A stretch of 45,514 nucleotides of DNA from CBDDBX01 sp965225955 (GCA_965225955.1 CBDDBX010000035.1:1-45514), one strand, 5' to 3'. Counted from the stretch's first letter, positions 15,897-25,032 are shown. The notes: a model not told the origin generated them from the sequence alone. Numbers and translations: made by a program.

Positions 15897-18802
15897 AGAA
15901 GTTTTTCTGTTTCTTCTATTTGGGGGAAGATGTGGCGGTCCCCTTCTTTGAAGAGTGTATGGAATTTTCTGAGGGCTTTTATGGCTTCTGATTTTCTGTT
16001 TAGTTTTAGAAGGGTTTTCCCCTGATGATAGAAACTGAGAGCATAGATGTCACCATAGAGAACTCTTCCAAAAGTTAGATTCTGGATTTTATTACAGGTT
16101 TTAAGTATTCCCTCTTCATCACCCTTCTTTAAATAGATTCGCAAAACCTGATCCAGTAGAAGAGCGTGGTAATTATTTGTATCAGACCCCTCCTTTGGAT
16201 AAGTTTTATAAGATGCCTCTAATTTTTCAACATTCTGCTCTAGAATTCCTTCAAGAAATTTTATGCAAAACCGAAGCTCTACATCATTATAATCCTCAAC
16301 AAGACCTCTTAATTTTCGTAACTCATCGCTTGTTATTATTACAGGAGAACTTTTATTGTAGAAATATTTAAAAAATATTAGATTTGGCTCAGATTGATAG
16401 CTTTTGCTTTCTCTCGCAAGCTTTTCATATCCATGTATTATTTTCAACGCTCTACTAAATTCTATTTTACTTAAAAAATATGCTTTATGTATTCCAAGTA
16501 AAATTTTAACATCCCTGTTCTTTGTATTACTTATTCCTTCTCCAATAACATTCAGAGCCTTCATAATATTTCCCTGAGCCATATGCATTGATGAGTAGTT
16601 TGAGTACAATTTTGTATAATCCCTTAAATTCATTTTTTTTTCTTTTAAAGAACAATATTTTTCTTCAAGTTCAGTAAAATCGCCTCTTAACTGGTCAGAG
16701 AGATGCGCATTTAATTTATATAAGTTTCGCTCATAAGAACCGGAATTTATCAGTACACATTTTGCATCCACATATTTCTGTTGCACAATTTTTAATGTCC
16801 ATTTGAAATAATAGATCCAGAATGTTGTTGGAAATACCTTTTCAGTTCTAATAAGTAGTTTTTCGTATTTTTTTATCTCACCTTTGTACATATATACCGC
16901 AAATAAATCCTGAACAATTTTGGCATTAAAATAAACTCTCGCAAGGTTTTCATATATTTTCTCTGATTTTTTAAAAAACCATCTTCTACTATAAATACTG
17001 GCAAGCAAAATGTGTATATCTTTATCATATGGAAATTCATTCATACACTCTTCAAGTAGTTTTGTTGCTTTCTCAAATTCGTTTTTCTTTGCATAATAAG
17101 CGGCATAGAAGAAAAACTGATGTCTTCTGGAAAGATGCTCTTTTTTACTCAATAATATCTCAAAAACATTTTCTGCTTTTTCCTCATCATATCCAAAACT
17201 ATAAAATGATCGTAAAGAATCATAAGCTAATGCAAAATTTTCATCCAAGCTTATAGCTTTTTGAAACAAGCGTTCACACTCTTTGTTATATCTATTTTTC
17301 CAAGAAATATTTTGTCCTTCTAAATAATGTTTTAAAGCCTGCATATTCCCTGTAGTTATTTTTTCAATATCGGAATCATGATCATTATTAAAGTTAATTG
17401 AACTCAATAGAGTCTTTTTTATTTTCCATGTTAATTTATCTACAGCTTTATAGATTTCCGTAATTTGTCTTATAGCTTCTGAAGATTCAAACAGAAACTC
17501 GCCTGTTTCACTATCATTAATTCTAATATTCAGCAATATGTTTTTACCAGATATTTCAATATTACCAGTGATCAAATACTTAACTCCAATAAGTTTAGAT
17601 AATTCTTTTATATCTTCTTTGCTAAAATTTATTCGATCTAACTTTTTTGAATCTTTCAAAGTTAAATAAACATACAGATTTTTTGCTGTGTACATATATT
17701 TAGATTGTACTAGATCTTCTGTTAAGAGGAATGGTATGCCTCTTTCAAGAAAATCAAGTGCTTTATTTTGGGTTTTATTTTTAAAAAACAACACCGCAAG
17801 GGTGAGGGGGTTTTCCTGTTTGGGAGCTGGTGGTATAGGTTTTTCCTCTGAATCTGATCTGGTAAAGATGAATCCCACAGTAATAGCAAGTATTAGTAAT
17901 GATGTGATCCATATGGCTTTGGAAGTTTTTCTGAAACGGTTTCTCAGCACAGTTTTGAAAGACCCGGTAGCTTTTTTTCTTTTAAAATCTTTAATAATTG
18001 CAGATACAGCCTGATATCTGTCACCAGGCTTTTTTTCAAGGCATTTCAGAATTACAGCTTTAAGATATCCCGGTATATTGCTGTTATCTGAAGGAAAAGA
18101 TACAGGTTTATGAAGATGCATATCCATATACCCATAATCTTTGGTAGATTTAAAAGGAAGATGACCAAAAACCATTTCGTAGAGTAAGACTCCAAAGGAG
18201 TATATATCGGTTCTGTTATCAGGCCTCTCCCCAATCCACTGTTCAGGAGCAATATATTGTGGTGTTCCCATCAGACCTGAGGTTGCAGTTAATCTCGTGG
18301 AATCAACCTCCCGGGCAAGACCAAAATCTGTTATCGTAACTTTCCCATCTCTATCTACAATTATATTCTGAGGTTTAAGATCCCTGTGTATTATTCCTTT
18401 TTCATGAGCAGCATTGAGACCTTCAAGAATCTGCATAGCAATTGATACAGCTGTTTCCGGGGTTAAATTGCCTGTATCCAGAATCTGCCCAAGAGTCTCC
18501 CCTTCTATATAATCCATAACAATACAGTGGATATCTTCAACAGAATAGAAAGAGTGAATATTAACAACCGAAGAATGTTTGACTCTAACAGCCAGCTCAA
18601 CCTCTTTTCTGAAGCGCTTAACCATCTTATCATTGTAGATATGTTCAGGTCTTATAATCTTTAAGGCAACAGTCTTTCCGGTATCAGTATCAAGAGCTTT
18701 ATAAACCCTCCCCATACCTCCGGTACCGATTTCCAGTTCAATTTCATACTTTCCAGAAAGTATCTCCCTGACCCGATTCTCAAATTTCCTGCGATATTCC
18801 AT
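15884..18802 (-). CDS. Ser/Thr protein kinase with TolB-like domain and TPR repeats
   Basis: 972 residues from the ATG at 18802 (an in-frame TTG lies two codons earlier). Residues 20-275 form an active-looking Hanks-type kinase: GTGGMG loop 26-31, VALK lysine 48, HRDLKPQN with the catalytic aspartate 141, DFG at 159, and GTPQYIAPEQ. A single membrane segment spans about 297-315. Outside it comes a TolB/FlgO-like domain (LAVLFFKNKTQNKALDFLERG) and then TPR-like helices to the end. The layout matches one-component membrane kinases that sense envelope signals. The final GVH codons and the stop lie in a dispersed repeat, so the C-terminus may have been trimmed by an insertion. Confidence 0.92.
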   Translation of the reverse strand: MEYRRKFENRVREILSGKYEIELEIGTGGMGRVYKALDTDTGKTVALKIIRPEHIYNDKMVKRFRKEVELAVRVKHSSVVNIHSFYSVEDIHCIVMDYIEGETLGQILDTGNLTPETAVSIAMQILEGLNAAHEKGIIHRDLKPQNIIVDRDGKVTITDFGLAREVDSTRLTATSGLMGTPQYIAPEQWIGERPDNRTDIYSFGVLLYEMVFGHLPFKSTKDYGYMDMHLHKPVSFPSDNSNIPGYLKAVILKCLEKKPGDRYQAVSAIIKDFKRKKATGSFKTVLRNRFRKTSKAIWITSLLILAITVGFIFTRSDSEEKPIPPAPKQENPLTLAVLFFKNKTQNKALDFLERGIPFLLTEDLVQSKYMYTAKNLYVYLTLKDSKKLDRINFSKEDIKELSKLIGVKYLITGNIEISGKNILLNIRINDSETGEFLFESSEAIRQITEIYKAVDKLTWKIKKTLLSSINFNNDHDSDIEKITTGNMQALKHYLEGQNISWKNRYNKECERLFQKAISLDENFALAYDSLRSFYSFGYDEEKAENVFEILLSKKEHLSRRHQFFFYAAYYAKKNEFEKATKLLEECMNEFPYDKDIHILLASIYSRRWFFKKSEKIYENLARVYFNAKIVQDLFAVYMYKGEIKKYEKLLIRTEKVFPTTFWIYYFKWTLKIVQQKYVDAKCVLINSGSYERNLYKLNAHLSDQLRGDFTELEEKYCSLKEKKMNLRDYTKLYSNYSSMHMAQGNIMKALNVIGEGISNTKNRDVKILLGIHKAYFLSKIEFSRALKIIHGYEKLARESKSYQSEPNLIFFKYFYNKSSPVIITSDELRKLRGLVEDYNDVELRFCIKFLEGILEQNVEKLEASYKTYPKEGSDTNNYHALLLDQVLRIYLKKGDEEGILKTCNKIQNLTFGRVLYGDIYALSFYHQGKTLLKLNRKSEAIKALRKFHTLFKEGDRHIFPQIEETEKLLGVH

Positions 18803-18951
18803 TGTCAATAGAATATTACCATAAATGCTCTATACTTAAACCCACCTCTTTCGCAAACAGATGATAAACCTTAACAAGCACCTTAATAACCATACAGTCT
18901 GCCTGTGGTGCAGGACTCTTTTCATGTTATATTATCAGCTGAGGAGGATTA

Positions 18952-19371
18952 ATGTCGCTGAATTTTGACTCTCTTACAAAATCAATAGATGTTCTGAAAA
19001 GATCCATAAGTAGTTTCGATAATTATAGTAAAGATCTGAATAACGATCTTATAGATACACTGAAATCAGGAATAATCCAACATTTCAAAGTTGCTTATGA
19101 ACAGAGCTGGAAAATGATACAGAGGTGGTTGAAAGAAAACTATTCACCGGAGAATGCTGACAATCCCAGAACCAGAAAAGAGTTGTTCAGAATAGCGGCA
19201 AAAGTTAACCTTATCAGAGATCCACTCCCCTGGTTTTCATATGGTGATGCCAGAAACATGACAAGCCACACTTATGATCAGCTTAAAGCTGACTCTGTTT
19301 ATAAAACAGCACGGGAGTTTGTCGAAGATGCTGAGTATCTTCTTAGACAGCTGAAGAAAGCAAATGATTGA
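18952..19371 (+). CDS. hepT: HepT-like HEPN toxin / nucleotidyltransferase substrate-binding protein
   Basis: 139-residue all-helical HEPN protein of the HI0074 type. Near residue 102 is RNMTSHTY, an exact R-x4-H-x-Y motif: the R and H form the RNase site and the Y is the residue AMPylated by the cognate MntA in studied systems. GAGGAGG precedes the ATG. The next gene overlaps by 8 bases and encodes the minimal nucleotidyltransferase. In characterised pairs the HEPN protein cleaves RNA and is neutralised by AMPylation, so this is probably a working toxin-antitoxin pair. Toxin-first order is common. Confidence 0.9.
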   Translation: MSLNFDSLTKSIDVLKRSISSFDNYSKDLNNDLIDTLKSGIIQHFKVAYEQSWKMIQRWLKENYSPENADNPRTRKELFRIAAKVNLIRDPLPWFSYGDARNMTSHTYDQLKADSVYKTAREFVEDAEYLLRQLKKAND

Positions 19372-19654
19372 TCTGGCACCGGAACATCTTGAATTCATCA
19401 GTAAAGAGATAAAAAAAACTTTTCCTGATTCAGAGTTACGGGTTTTTGGCTCCAGAGTCAGAGGTACAGCTTCAAGATATTCTGATTTAGATATAGCAAT
19501 TGTTAATATTACTGCTATCGACTGGAAAGATCTGGAAAAACTGAAAAGCTCTATCTCAGAATCTGATATCCCCATACTCGTAGATATTCATGACTGGCAA
19601 TCAATTTCAGAAGAGTTCCGCAAAATAATTGAAGAGAAATACGTAGTACTTTAA
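19364..19654 (+). CDS. mntA: MntA-like minimal nucleotidyltransferase antitoxin
   Basis: 96 residues with GSRVRGTASRYSDLD, an exact GS-x10-D-x-D polymerase-beta-type motif, and a third acidic strand at ILVDIHDW. This length and motif set define the minimal nucleotidyltransferases that AMPylate HEPN toxins. It overlaps the HEPN gene by 8 bases and has no promoter of its own, so the two are coupled. The gene ends 18 bases before the end of a convergent propeller gene. Confidence 0.92.
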   Translation: MIDLAPEHLEFISKEIKKTFPDSELRVFGSRVRGTASRYSDLDIAIVNITAIDWKDLEKLKSSISESDIPILVDIHDWQSISEEFRKIIEEKYVVL

Positions 19655-19672
19655 ATCTCTCAAATTTACCAT

Positions 19673-20785
19673 CTACTTCTCAATGGCATATTTATACTGA
19701 TATATAACTTTATCAAAAGCATAATCCAGTACAAAGATATTCCCGTTCTGAACAAAAATCCTGTTAGCATAGCAATTGAGGTCAGCAGTACCAAGAATCT
19801 TCCCTTTTGGAGAGAAAACTATTATACGAAAAAGGTCAGGTTCAGCAGGGTAATTTTTATCAACTGGCATATACCTGCATACACCCCCACCTCCGGTAAC
19901 CATACTTATAAGCTCATTTTGCCTGCGCTCTCTTTTTGTAACCAGAATAAAAATATTCCCCTTCTCATCTACAGATATTGAATCGCTATCCAGATATTTA
20001 TCTGAAACCTCTTTGATATTGTAGTTATTAATTTTGTTATCAAAATACCAATCAAAACTGTTCAGTTCACTATCATAAAAAATGGTTTTAATCCTCTTCC
20101 CGGACATATTAAAAAGCTGAATCATCTGAGTACACTGGTAGTTCACATAGAAAATATTACTCTGTCTGCTATAGAACAGTCTGGTACTATCAAATTTTCC
20201 ACCACTCCAGGGTCTGTTAACAAAAGGTTTGCCCTGCCCTTTTCCAATTATCTTCAGTAACTTTCCATCTATTGACCTTACGACGCCAGATTCTTTCACA
20301 TTCCATCTGCCTTCCTGAACAAAATGCCCATTATTAGTCCAGAATATAGATCCCCAATTTAGCTCCTTCACTTTGGAACTTTTTTTCAGTTTACCGGCTT
20401 CACTGAAGATATGTATTCTCCGGTTTCCAAAGTCATTTATAATAAGCTCACCATTATCATTTATATCAAATCCCTGTGGTCCGATGAGTTCTCCCGGACC
20501 CTGTCCTTTTGATGCAATCTGTTTGTCAAGTTCACCCTTTCCACTGAAACTCCTGAGAGAGTGGAGAGCTGAATCAGATATGTAGAAGTATTCTCCATAT
20601 ATTCTTATATCTTCTGGAGCCTTCAGGAAGCAATCCCCTTCATCTTCTTCTCCCCATGTTCTAACAGGAATCAGTTTAAGTTTTCCTTTAACCAGCTTCA
20701 AATCATTCCGGTTGTTTTTAAACTCCCGGGACTCAGCAAATAGTGAAAGCAAAATGATCATAATGAAAATCAGAGTAGATTTCAT
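19673..20785 (-). CDS. exported six-bladed beta-propeller protein
   Basis: 370 residues with a signal peptide (MKSTLIFIMIILLSLFAES). The family hallmark appears as ASKGQGPGELIGPQGFDI followed by ELIINDFGNRRIHIF, and late blades repeat the strand pattern (VFSPKGKILGTADL, RIFVQNGNIFVLDYA). It resembles the proteins at 9302 and 38325 but stands alone, without a peptide or CxxC partner. GGAGGG precedes the start. Role unknown; probably envelope-associated. Confidence 0.85.
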   Translation of the reverse strand: MKSTLIFIMIILLSLFAESREFKNNRNDLKLVKGKLKLIPVRTWGEEDEGDCFLKAPEDIRIYGEYFYISDSALHSLRSFSGKGELDKQIASKGQGPGELIGPQGFDINDNGELIINDFGNRRIHIFSEAGKLKKSSKVKELNWGSIFWTNNGHFVQEGRWNVKESGVVRSIDGKLLKIIGKGQGKPFVNRPWSGGKFDSTRLFYSRQSNIFYVNYQCTQMIQLFNMSGKRIKTIFYDSELNSFDWYFDNKINNYNIKEVSDKYLDSDSISVDEKGNIFILVTKRERRQNELISMVTGGGGVCRYMPVDKNYPAEPDLFRIIVFSPKGKILGTADLNCYANRIFVQNGNIFVLDYAFDKVIYQYKYAIEK

Positions 20786-20890
20786 ACTCCCTCCGGTTAT
20801 AAAAAAATTTTAACCTGCGGAATAACTCTTTTCAAACTCCACTTTCCGGTTTTTATTGCATCTCAGTTCTGAAAAAGATATCTTATCTGT

Positions 20891-21697
20891 ATGATTTATA
20901 AAGAGTTTCCAGTTATTAATGAACTTAAACCCTATGTTCAGGTTGTATGGCTTATGGAATCGGAATCGGAATCAGATATCCAGCCTCCTATGAAAATAAT
21001 GCCTGACGGTATTCTTGAATTTGTTACCCACTATTCATCCCCCTGGATTACCACTGTTTGTGATGAAGAACCTGAAGTTCAGCCTCAGTGCTTCATTAAC
21101 TCCCAGATGCGAAAATATATAGAGCTTCAGTCAAAAGGTGAAACAGGTTTCATCTCTGTCAGATTTCTCCCATGGGGTGGTTATCACTTTTTTGACCAGT
21201 CTGTTGACACTTTTCTGGATAATACTATATCTGGTGATATTTTATGGCCCGGTAAAACAGAACCTCTTATCAGGGATCTGCAGCAATCTCCGACTCACAA
21301 TGAGAAAGCAGAAATAGTTCAGCAATACCTACTTAAACGTCTGCAGGAGTATCGTAAAAACCTTGAAGGATTTGATGAAATAGTAAAACTGGTCAGAGAA
21401 TCCAGAGGCCTGCTCTCTGTTGAAGAGATCTGTGAAAAAAACGGAACAGGTAAAAAACAGCTTGAGAGAAGATTTATTAAGTATCTTGGAACTACTCCAA
21501 AAGTTTTTTCCAGAATATGCCGTTTTCTTAATATATGTAACAACCTGGAAGAGTATAGAAACAGAACTCTTACTGAACTGACCTACGAATGTGGCTACTA
21601 TGATCAGTCCCATCTTATAAAAGAGTTCAGGGAGTTTTCCGGTTTTACTCCAAAAGAGTTTTTTGAGAAACAGAATATCTGCTATGCAGATATGTAA
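20891..21697 (+). CDS. AraC-family transcriptional regulator
   Basis: 268 residues. The N-terminal two thirds match the DUF6597 sensor-type domain (MPDGILEFVTHY, VRFLPWGGYHFF). The C-terminal 100 residues are the two-helix-turn-helix DNA-binding domain, with ICEKNGTGKKQLERRFIKYL and the family signature LTELTYECGYYDQSHLIKEF then SGFTPKEFF. The ligand is unknown. It lies upstream of a small membrane protein in the same direction (69-base gap), a plausible target. No strong ribosome-binding site precedes the ATG. Confidence 0.92.
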   Translation: MIYKEFPVINELKPYVQVVWLMESESESDIQPPMKIMPDGILEFVTHYSSPWITTVCDEEPEVQPQCFINSQMRKYIELQSKGETGFISVRFLPWGGYHFFDQSVDTFLDNTISGDILWPGKTEPLIRDLQQSPTHNEKAEIVQQYLLKRLQEYRKNLEGFDEIVKLVRESRGLLSVEEICEKNGTGKKQLERRFIKYLGTTPKVFSRICRFLNICNNLEEYRNRTLTELTYECGYYDQSHLIKEFREFSGFTPKEFFEKQNICYADM

Positions 21698-21766
21698 CAG
21701 AATGTCTCTTTTTTACAATTATCGGAATATTACTATCATCTATCATTAGCTTGTTAAGGAGGATAT

Positions 21767-22105
21767 ATGAATAAAATTCTATTTGGATTAATTACAGGAA
21801 CTATACTTGGGCTACTTGATGGTCTCTCTGCTTTTTTTATACCTGAAGCAGCTCCAATGTTAACGGTAATTATAATTTCAGCCACAGTAAAAGGAGCTAT
21901 TACAGGATGCCTCATCGGAGTTACAGCAAAAAAAGTAAAGTCTCTCTCCCGCAACATGGTTGCCGGCATTTTAATAAGTGGAGTACTCTCTTTTCTGGCA
22001 GCCATACAATCCGGCTCTTATGTTGAGATAGTAGTGCCGGGAATTATAGCAGGTATTATTACTGTTTATCTTATTTATAGATTCTGCTCTGAAAAAAGAG
22101 CTTAG
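21767..22105 (+). CDS. small integral membrane protein
   Basis: 112 residues with about four hydrophobic helices (ILFGLITGTILGLLDGLSAF; MLTVIIISATVKGAITGCLI; MVAGILISGVLSFLAAI; IVVPGIIAGIITVYLIYRF) and a lysine-rich cytoplasmic loop. I do not recognise a family. AAGGAGG precedes the start, and a clear terminator follows the stop. It is probably cotranscribed with, or controlled by, the AraC regulator. Confidence 0.8.
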   Translation: MNKILFGLITGTILGLLDGLSAFFIPEAAPMLTVIIISATVKGAITGCLIGVTAKKVKSLSRNMVAGILISGVLSFLAAIQSGSYVEIVVPGIIAGIITVYLIYRFCSEKRA

Positions 22106-22115
22106 TGGATAAGTT

Positions 22116-22143
22116 AAAGAGCAGGATTAATAACCTGCTCTTT
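22116..22143. terminator. bidirectional terminator between convergent genes
   Basis: AAAGAGCAGG (22116-22125) and CCTGCTCTTT (22134-22143) form a perfect 10-bp stem with an 8-base AT loop. It has T-rich sequence on the plus strand and the complementary A-run on the other side. It serves both the membrane protein and the convergent CtlX gene. Confidence 0.8.
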
Positions 22144-22157
22144 TCTATTTAACTCTA

Positions 22158-23105
22158 TTAAATCTTCTGAAGGAAAACTTCAGCCATCATACAACGTGCA
22201 GATCCCCCACCTATACTCTCAATTGTATTGATATTGGCGCTGACAACCTTTCCATAAGATCTGATTTTTTCCATCTGTTCCTGAGTAAATCCATCGTATG
22301 CACTCTGCGACATTATTGTAACAGGTTCGTCTCTTACATTTTTAACCTGAAGAATATTTCCGCAGAAAGATTTCTCCATCTGTTCAAAAGATATATCTAT
22401 AATTTCATGAGTCTGCTCAAGAGTTGAAGTAACTCTTTTACGCTCATCAGCATCACATATTGAATCAAGACAGATTACAGCAAATTTATCTGCAATACTC
22501 ATCATTACATTTGTATGGTAAATAGGAGTGCCTTTTGAACTTTTTGTATTGAACAGAATTCCCTGATTGTAGTTTCTCAGCTCTACAAAGTTTGCAAACT
22601 GCTCAGGATGGCACCTTTTTGAAATAGCAGCAAAGATATTTCTGTTTGTGTGATCGATAATCATGCTACCGGTTCCTTCAAGAATCTTCTCATCTTCATT
22701 TGGTCTTCCAATGTGAATTACATTTTTAATGAAATAGTTACTCTCCATCAGAAGATTCTCAACATCACCTATACGTTTTTCAGCCCGTCGGTTCTCTGCA
22801 TACATAGGGTACATAAGTACAGTTCCATCCAGTTCAGTTGAGAACCAGTTGTTTGGGAAAACCGCATCAGGTGCCTGCATACGTCCAAGAGAGTGACTCT
22901 TTTCAAGGATAAGAATATTAACTTCTGCAGCTCTGACCAGAGACACCATTTTGGAAAACTCTTTCATAGCCAGGCTGTTAACATTTGAAGTATCACCAAA
23001 AGGACGATTCTGAAACTCATTATCAAGCCCCGTTTCTTCATTATAATCAAAATCAAATGGACGCACCATCATAACAGTGTTTGCTAAATGCTTTGAACTT
23101 TTCAT
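22158..23105 (-). CDS. ctlX: CtlX-like amidinotransferase-fold hydrolase
   Basis: 315 residues of the arginine deiminase superfamily, closest to proteins annotated CtlX (citrulline utilisation hydrolase). It opens TVMMVRPFDFDYNEETG, then has PDAVFPNNWFS, where the N/D substrate-contact residues lie, and LEGTGSMIIDH with the acidic active-site pair. The catalytic cysteine is in the C-terminal GGGSARCMMAEVF. The start is preceded by AAGGAG. It stands alone between two terminator-like regions, so its pathway cannot be inferred from neighbours. Confidence 0.88.
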   Translation of the reverse strand: MKSSKHLANTVMMVRPFDFDYNEETGLDNEFQNRPFGDTSNVNSLAMKEFSKMVSLVRAAEVNILILEKSHSLGRMQAPDAVFPNNWFSTELDGTVLMYPMYAENRRAEKRIGDVENLLMESNYFIKNVIHIGRPNEDEKILEGTGSMIIDHTNRNIFAAISKRCHPEQFANFVELRNYNQGILFNTKSSKGTPIYHTNVMMSIADKFAVICLDSICDADERKRVTSTLEQTHEIIDISFEQMEKSFCGNILQVKNVRDEPVTIMSQSAYDGFTQEQMEKIRSYGKVVSANINTIESIGGGSARCMMAEVFLQKI

Positions 23106-23369
23106 TACAACTCCTTACAATTCCAGAAATACAGATTGATACAATCTGAGGAAATTTTTTGTGATATTTTCTTCGATTCAAGTGGAATGATTATTTTTTC
23201 ACCCGCCAATAATAGGAGAAAAAACCAATCTTGTCAATAGAAAAAAAACGGGTTTATTAAAACTGCTCTATAATGCATGTGGAAGGGGTTATACAAAGTC
23301 TTAATCTATTGTGCAATCCGGTTCTTTTTTATCCCTTTTTCAGTATCCGTTATGCACAGTAAAAAAACA
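23106..23369. other. intergenic stretch, no gene seen
   Basis: AT-rich spacer between the ctlX start and the left end of the GxxExxY element. It should contain the ctlX promoter, but I see no well-spaced pair of boxes, RNA gene or notable hairpin. Confidence 0.5.
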
Positions 23370-23877
23370 CTGAACGCTAATACACGCTAAGAAACGCTAA
23401 ATTTAATAAACCAGTCACTCCATCGTATTTGCAAACCTCTTCCATTCAAGTTTTCTGCAACCAAAGTTTATCAGTAACCCCAATTTCATACCTGTTGCTT
23501 TAAGGTAATTAATAATTTGAGCTTCTTCTATCGTAGTCAATTTATTAACTGCTTTTATTTCAACTATTATTGAATTGAAACAATGAAAATCTGCAATGTA
23601 TCCTTTTTTTAGATGCCTGTTCTTATACCAGATAGGAATTCTTTTTTGAGCAATAAACTCCAACTTCCGTTCAGAAAACTCCATTTCCAGGGCTTTCTGA
23701 TAAACAGCTTCCTGAAAGCCTGTTCCCAATTCATTCATCACAGCTATAGCTGCTCCAATAATACTGTAAACTTCTTCTTTATAAAGTAAACCACTATCCA
23801 TTAACATATTACCCCCAGATATAATATCTATTCGCGCTTATTAGCGTCTTATTTTAGCGGTTATTCGCGGTAAAAAA
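23370..23877 (-). mobile_element. repeat-bounded element carrying a GxxExxY gene
   Basis: The GxxExxY gene is bracketed by imperfect inverted repeats built from CGCTAAT words: the left end (plus strand) is TGAACGCTAATACACGCTAA and the right end is GCGCTTATTAGCGTCTTATT followed by TTATTCGCGG. Two 162-bp units immediately downstream have the same ends but lack the gene body, and gene-less relatives of the ends are scattered over the window. The layout is that of an autonomous element with deletion derivatives. Target duplications are not visible and mobility is inferred. Confidence 0.55.
23415..23807 (-). CDS. GxxExxY family protein (PD-(D/E)XK nuclease fold)
   Basis: 130 residues, the usual length of this family. 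GFQEAVY gives the naming motif G-x-x-E-x-x-Y near residue 30. The nuclease-like core follows: ADFHCFNSIIVEIKA (D...E-x-K) and then TTIEEAQIINYLKATG, GLLINFG. The fold is that of restriction-type nucleases, but biological function is unknown. Its 3' end, including the stop codon, forms part of the neighbouring tandem repeat units, so the gene and repeats share a history. The ATG follows a purine-rich GGGGGTAAT. Confidence 0.9.
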   Translation of the reverse strand: MLMDSGLLYKEEVYSIIGAAIAVMNELGTGFQEAVYQKALEMEFSERKLEFIAQKRIPIWYKNRHLKKGYIADFHCFNSIIVEIKAVNKLTTIEEAQIINYLKATGMKLGLLINFGCRKLEWKRFANTME

Positions 23878-24201
23878 CTGAACGCTAATACACGCTAAAG
23901 AACACTAAATTTAACAAACCAGTCACTCTATCGTATTTGTGAAATACTTCTTCAACATACCTTTCGAACAATTACCCCAGGTATAATATCCATTTGCGCT
24001 TATTAGCGTCTTATTTTAGAAGTTATTCGCGGTAAAAAACTGAACGCCAATACACGCTAAGGAACACTAAATTTAATAAACCAGTCACTCCATCGTATTT
24101 GTGAAATACTTCTTCAACATACCTTTCGAACAATTACCCCAGGTATAATATCCATTTGCGCTTATTAGCGTCTTATTTTAGCGGTTATTCGCGGTAAAAA
24201 A
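23878..24201. repeat. two tandem 162-bp deletion derivatives of the GxxExxY element
   Basis: Units at 23878-24039 and 24040-24201 have identical length and differ at only a few positions. Each runs left end, about 20 bases of the GxxExxY gene 3' end (around CCAGTCACTC and ATCGTATTTG), a 32-base filler absent from the gene copy, then the 5' flank (TTACCCCAGGTATAATATC) and the right end. Together with 23370-23877 they make three head-to-tail copies, one full and two emptied. No other gene is visible in this stretch. Confidence 0.85.
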
Positions 24202-24213
24202 ACCAGAATGGGT

Positions 24214-24918
24214 CTACAGATTTTCTATATCTTTAAGTGACAACCCGGTTGCATCATGAATAGTCAGAAGATCTATCCCCTTATTTCTCATCTTCCTGGC
24301 AATTTCAATCCTCTCAGTAAGCCTTCCCTCTTCCAGACCTTTCTCCTTTCCGGTTCTGTATCCAATAGATCGCCCTTCCTGTACACCTTCTGCAAGACCA
24401 TCTTTTCTGCCACGTTTCCAGCCAACCTTTTCAGCTTCAGACTTAAGAACCTCCTGAAACTCGTAAGGAGGAATATATTTCGGAGAAAGTCTCAGTTCAT
24501 CCATAAGATTCTCATCCTCAAAAGAGAAGTACTTTTCTGTAGATATAATAAGATGGTCAAGAAACTCAATATCGATAATCCTGCCTACCTGTATCATACG
24601 ATTGGTAGTGTCCATATCAGATTCAGAAGGTTCAAGAATACCACTTGGGTGATTATGTATCATAATTATCCCACTTGCGCCTTTGTGCACTGACATACGG
24701 AAAACCTGCATAGGCTCAACTACAGTTTTAGTAAGACTGCCAAGTCCAATAAGTTCCAGATTGAGAGCCACGTGCTGGGAATTGAGACTAAGCACCCATA
24801 CATGCTCCTGATCCCTCTCAATTTTATTCTCTCTTAACAGCACCTGTTTCATAATCCAGAATACATTATCTGAATTCTGCACCCGTATTTTCAGATCTTT
24901 TGTTAATGGGATATTCAT
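24214..24918 (-). CDS. RadC-like JAB/MPN+ domain protein with Rpn-type C-terminal tail
   Basis: 234 residues. Residues 30-135 are a RadC-type JAB domain: VVEPMQVFR (glutamate), then HNHPSGILEPSESD, an intact H-x-H...S-x-x-D metalloprotease-like site. The helix-hairpin-helix segment of full RadC is missing. After about residue 155 comes a run of charged GR/EG repeats and the ending ARKMRNKGIDLLTIHDATGL, the tail typical of Rpn/PD-(D/E)XK transposase-like proteins. Short RadC-like proteins are common on mobile DNA. It lies 12 bases from the tandem repeat units. Function unknown. Confidence 0.85.
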   Translation of the reverse strand: MNIPLTKDLKIRVQNSDNVFWIMKQVLLRENKIERDQEHVWVLSLNSQHVALNLELIGLGSLTKTVVEPMQVFRMSVHKGASGIIMIHNHPSGILEPSESDMDTTNRMIQVGRIIDIEFLDHLIISTEKYFSFEDENLMDELRLSPKYIPPYEFQEVLKSEAEKVGWKRGRKDGLAEGVQEGRSIGYRTGKEKGLEEGRLTERIEIARKMRNKGIDLLTIHDATGLSLKDIENL

Positions 24919-25032
24919 CTAATAAAACTCCATATCTGTACCCCATTATAAAGATTCCCCCCCTCACAAACAAGTCCTCACAACTATTTAATCCCAACTA
25001 AGACAAAAGTAAAGCAAGCTTTACCAAAAACT

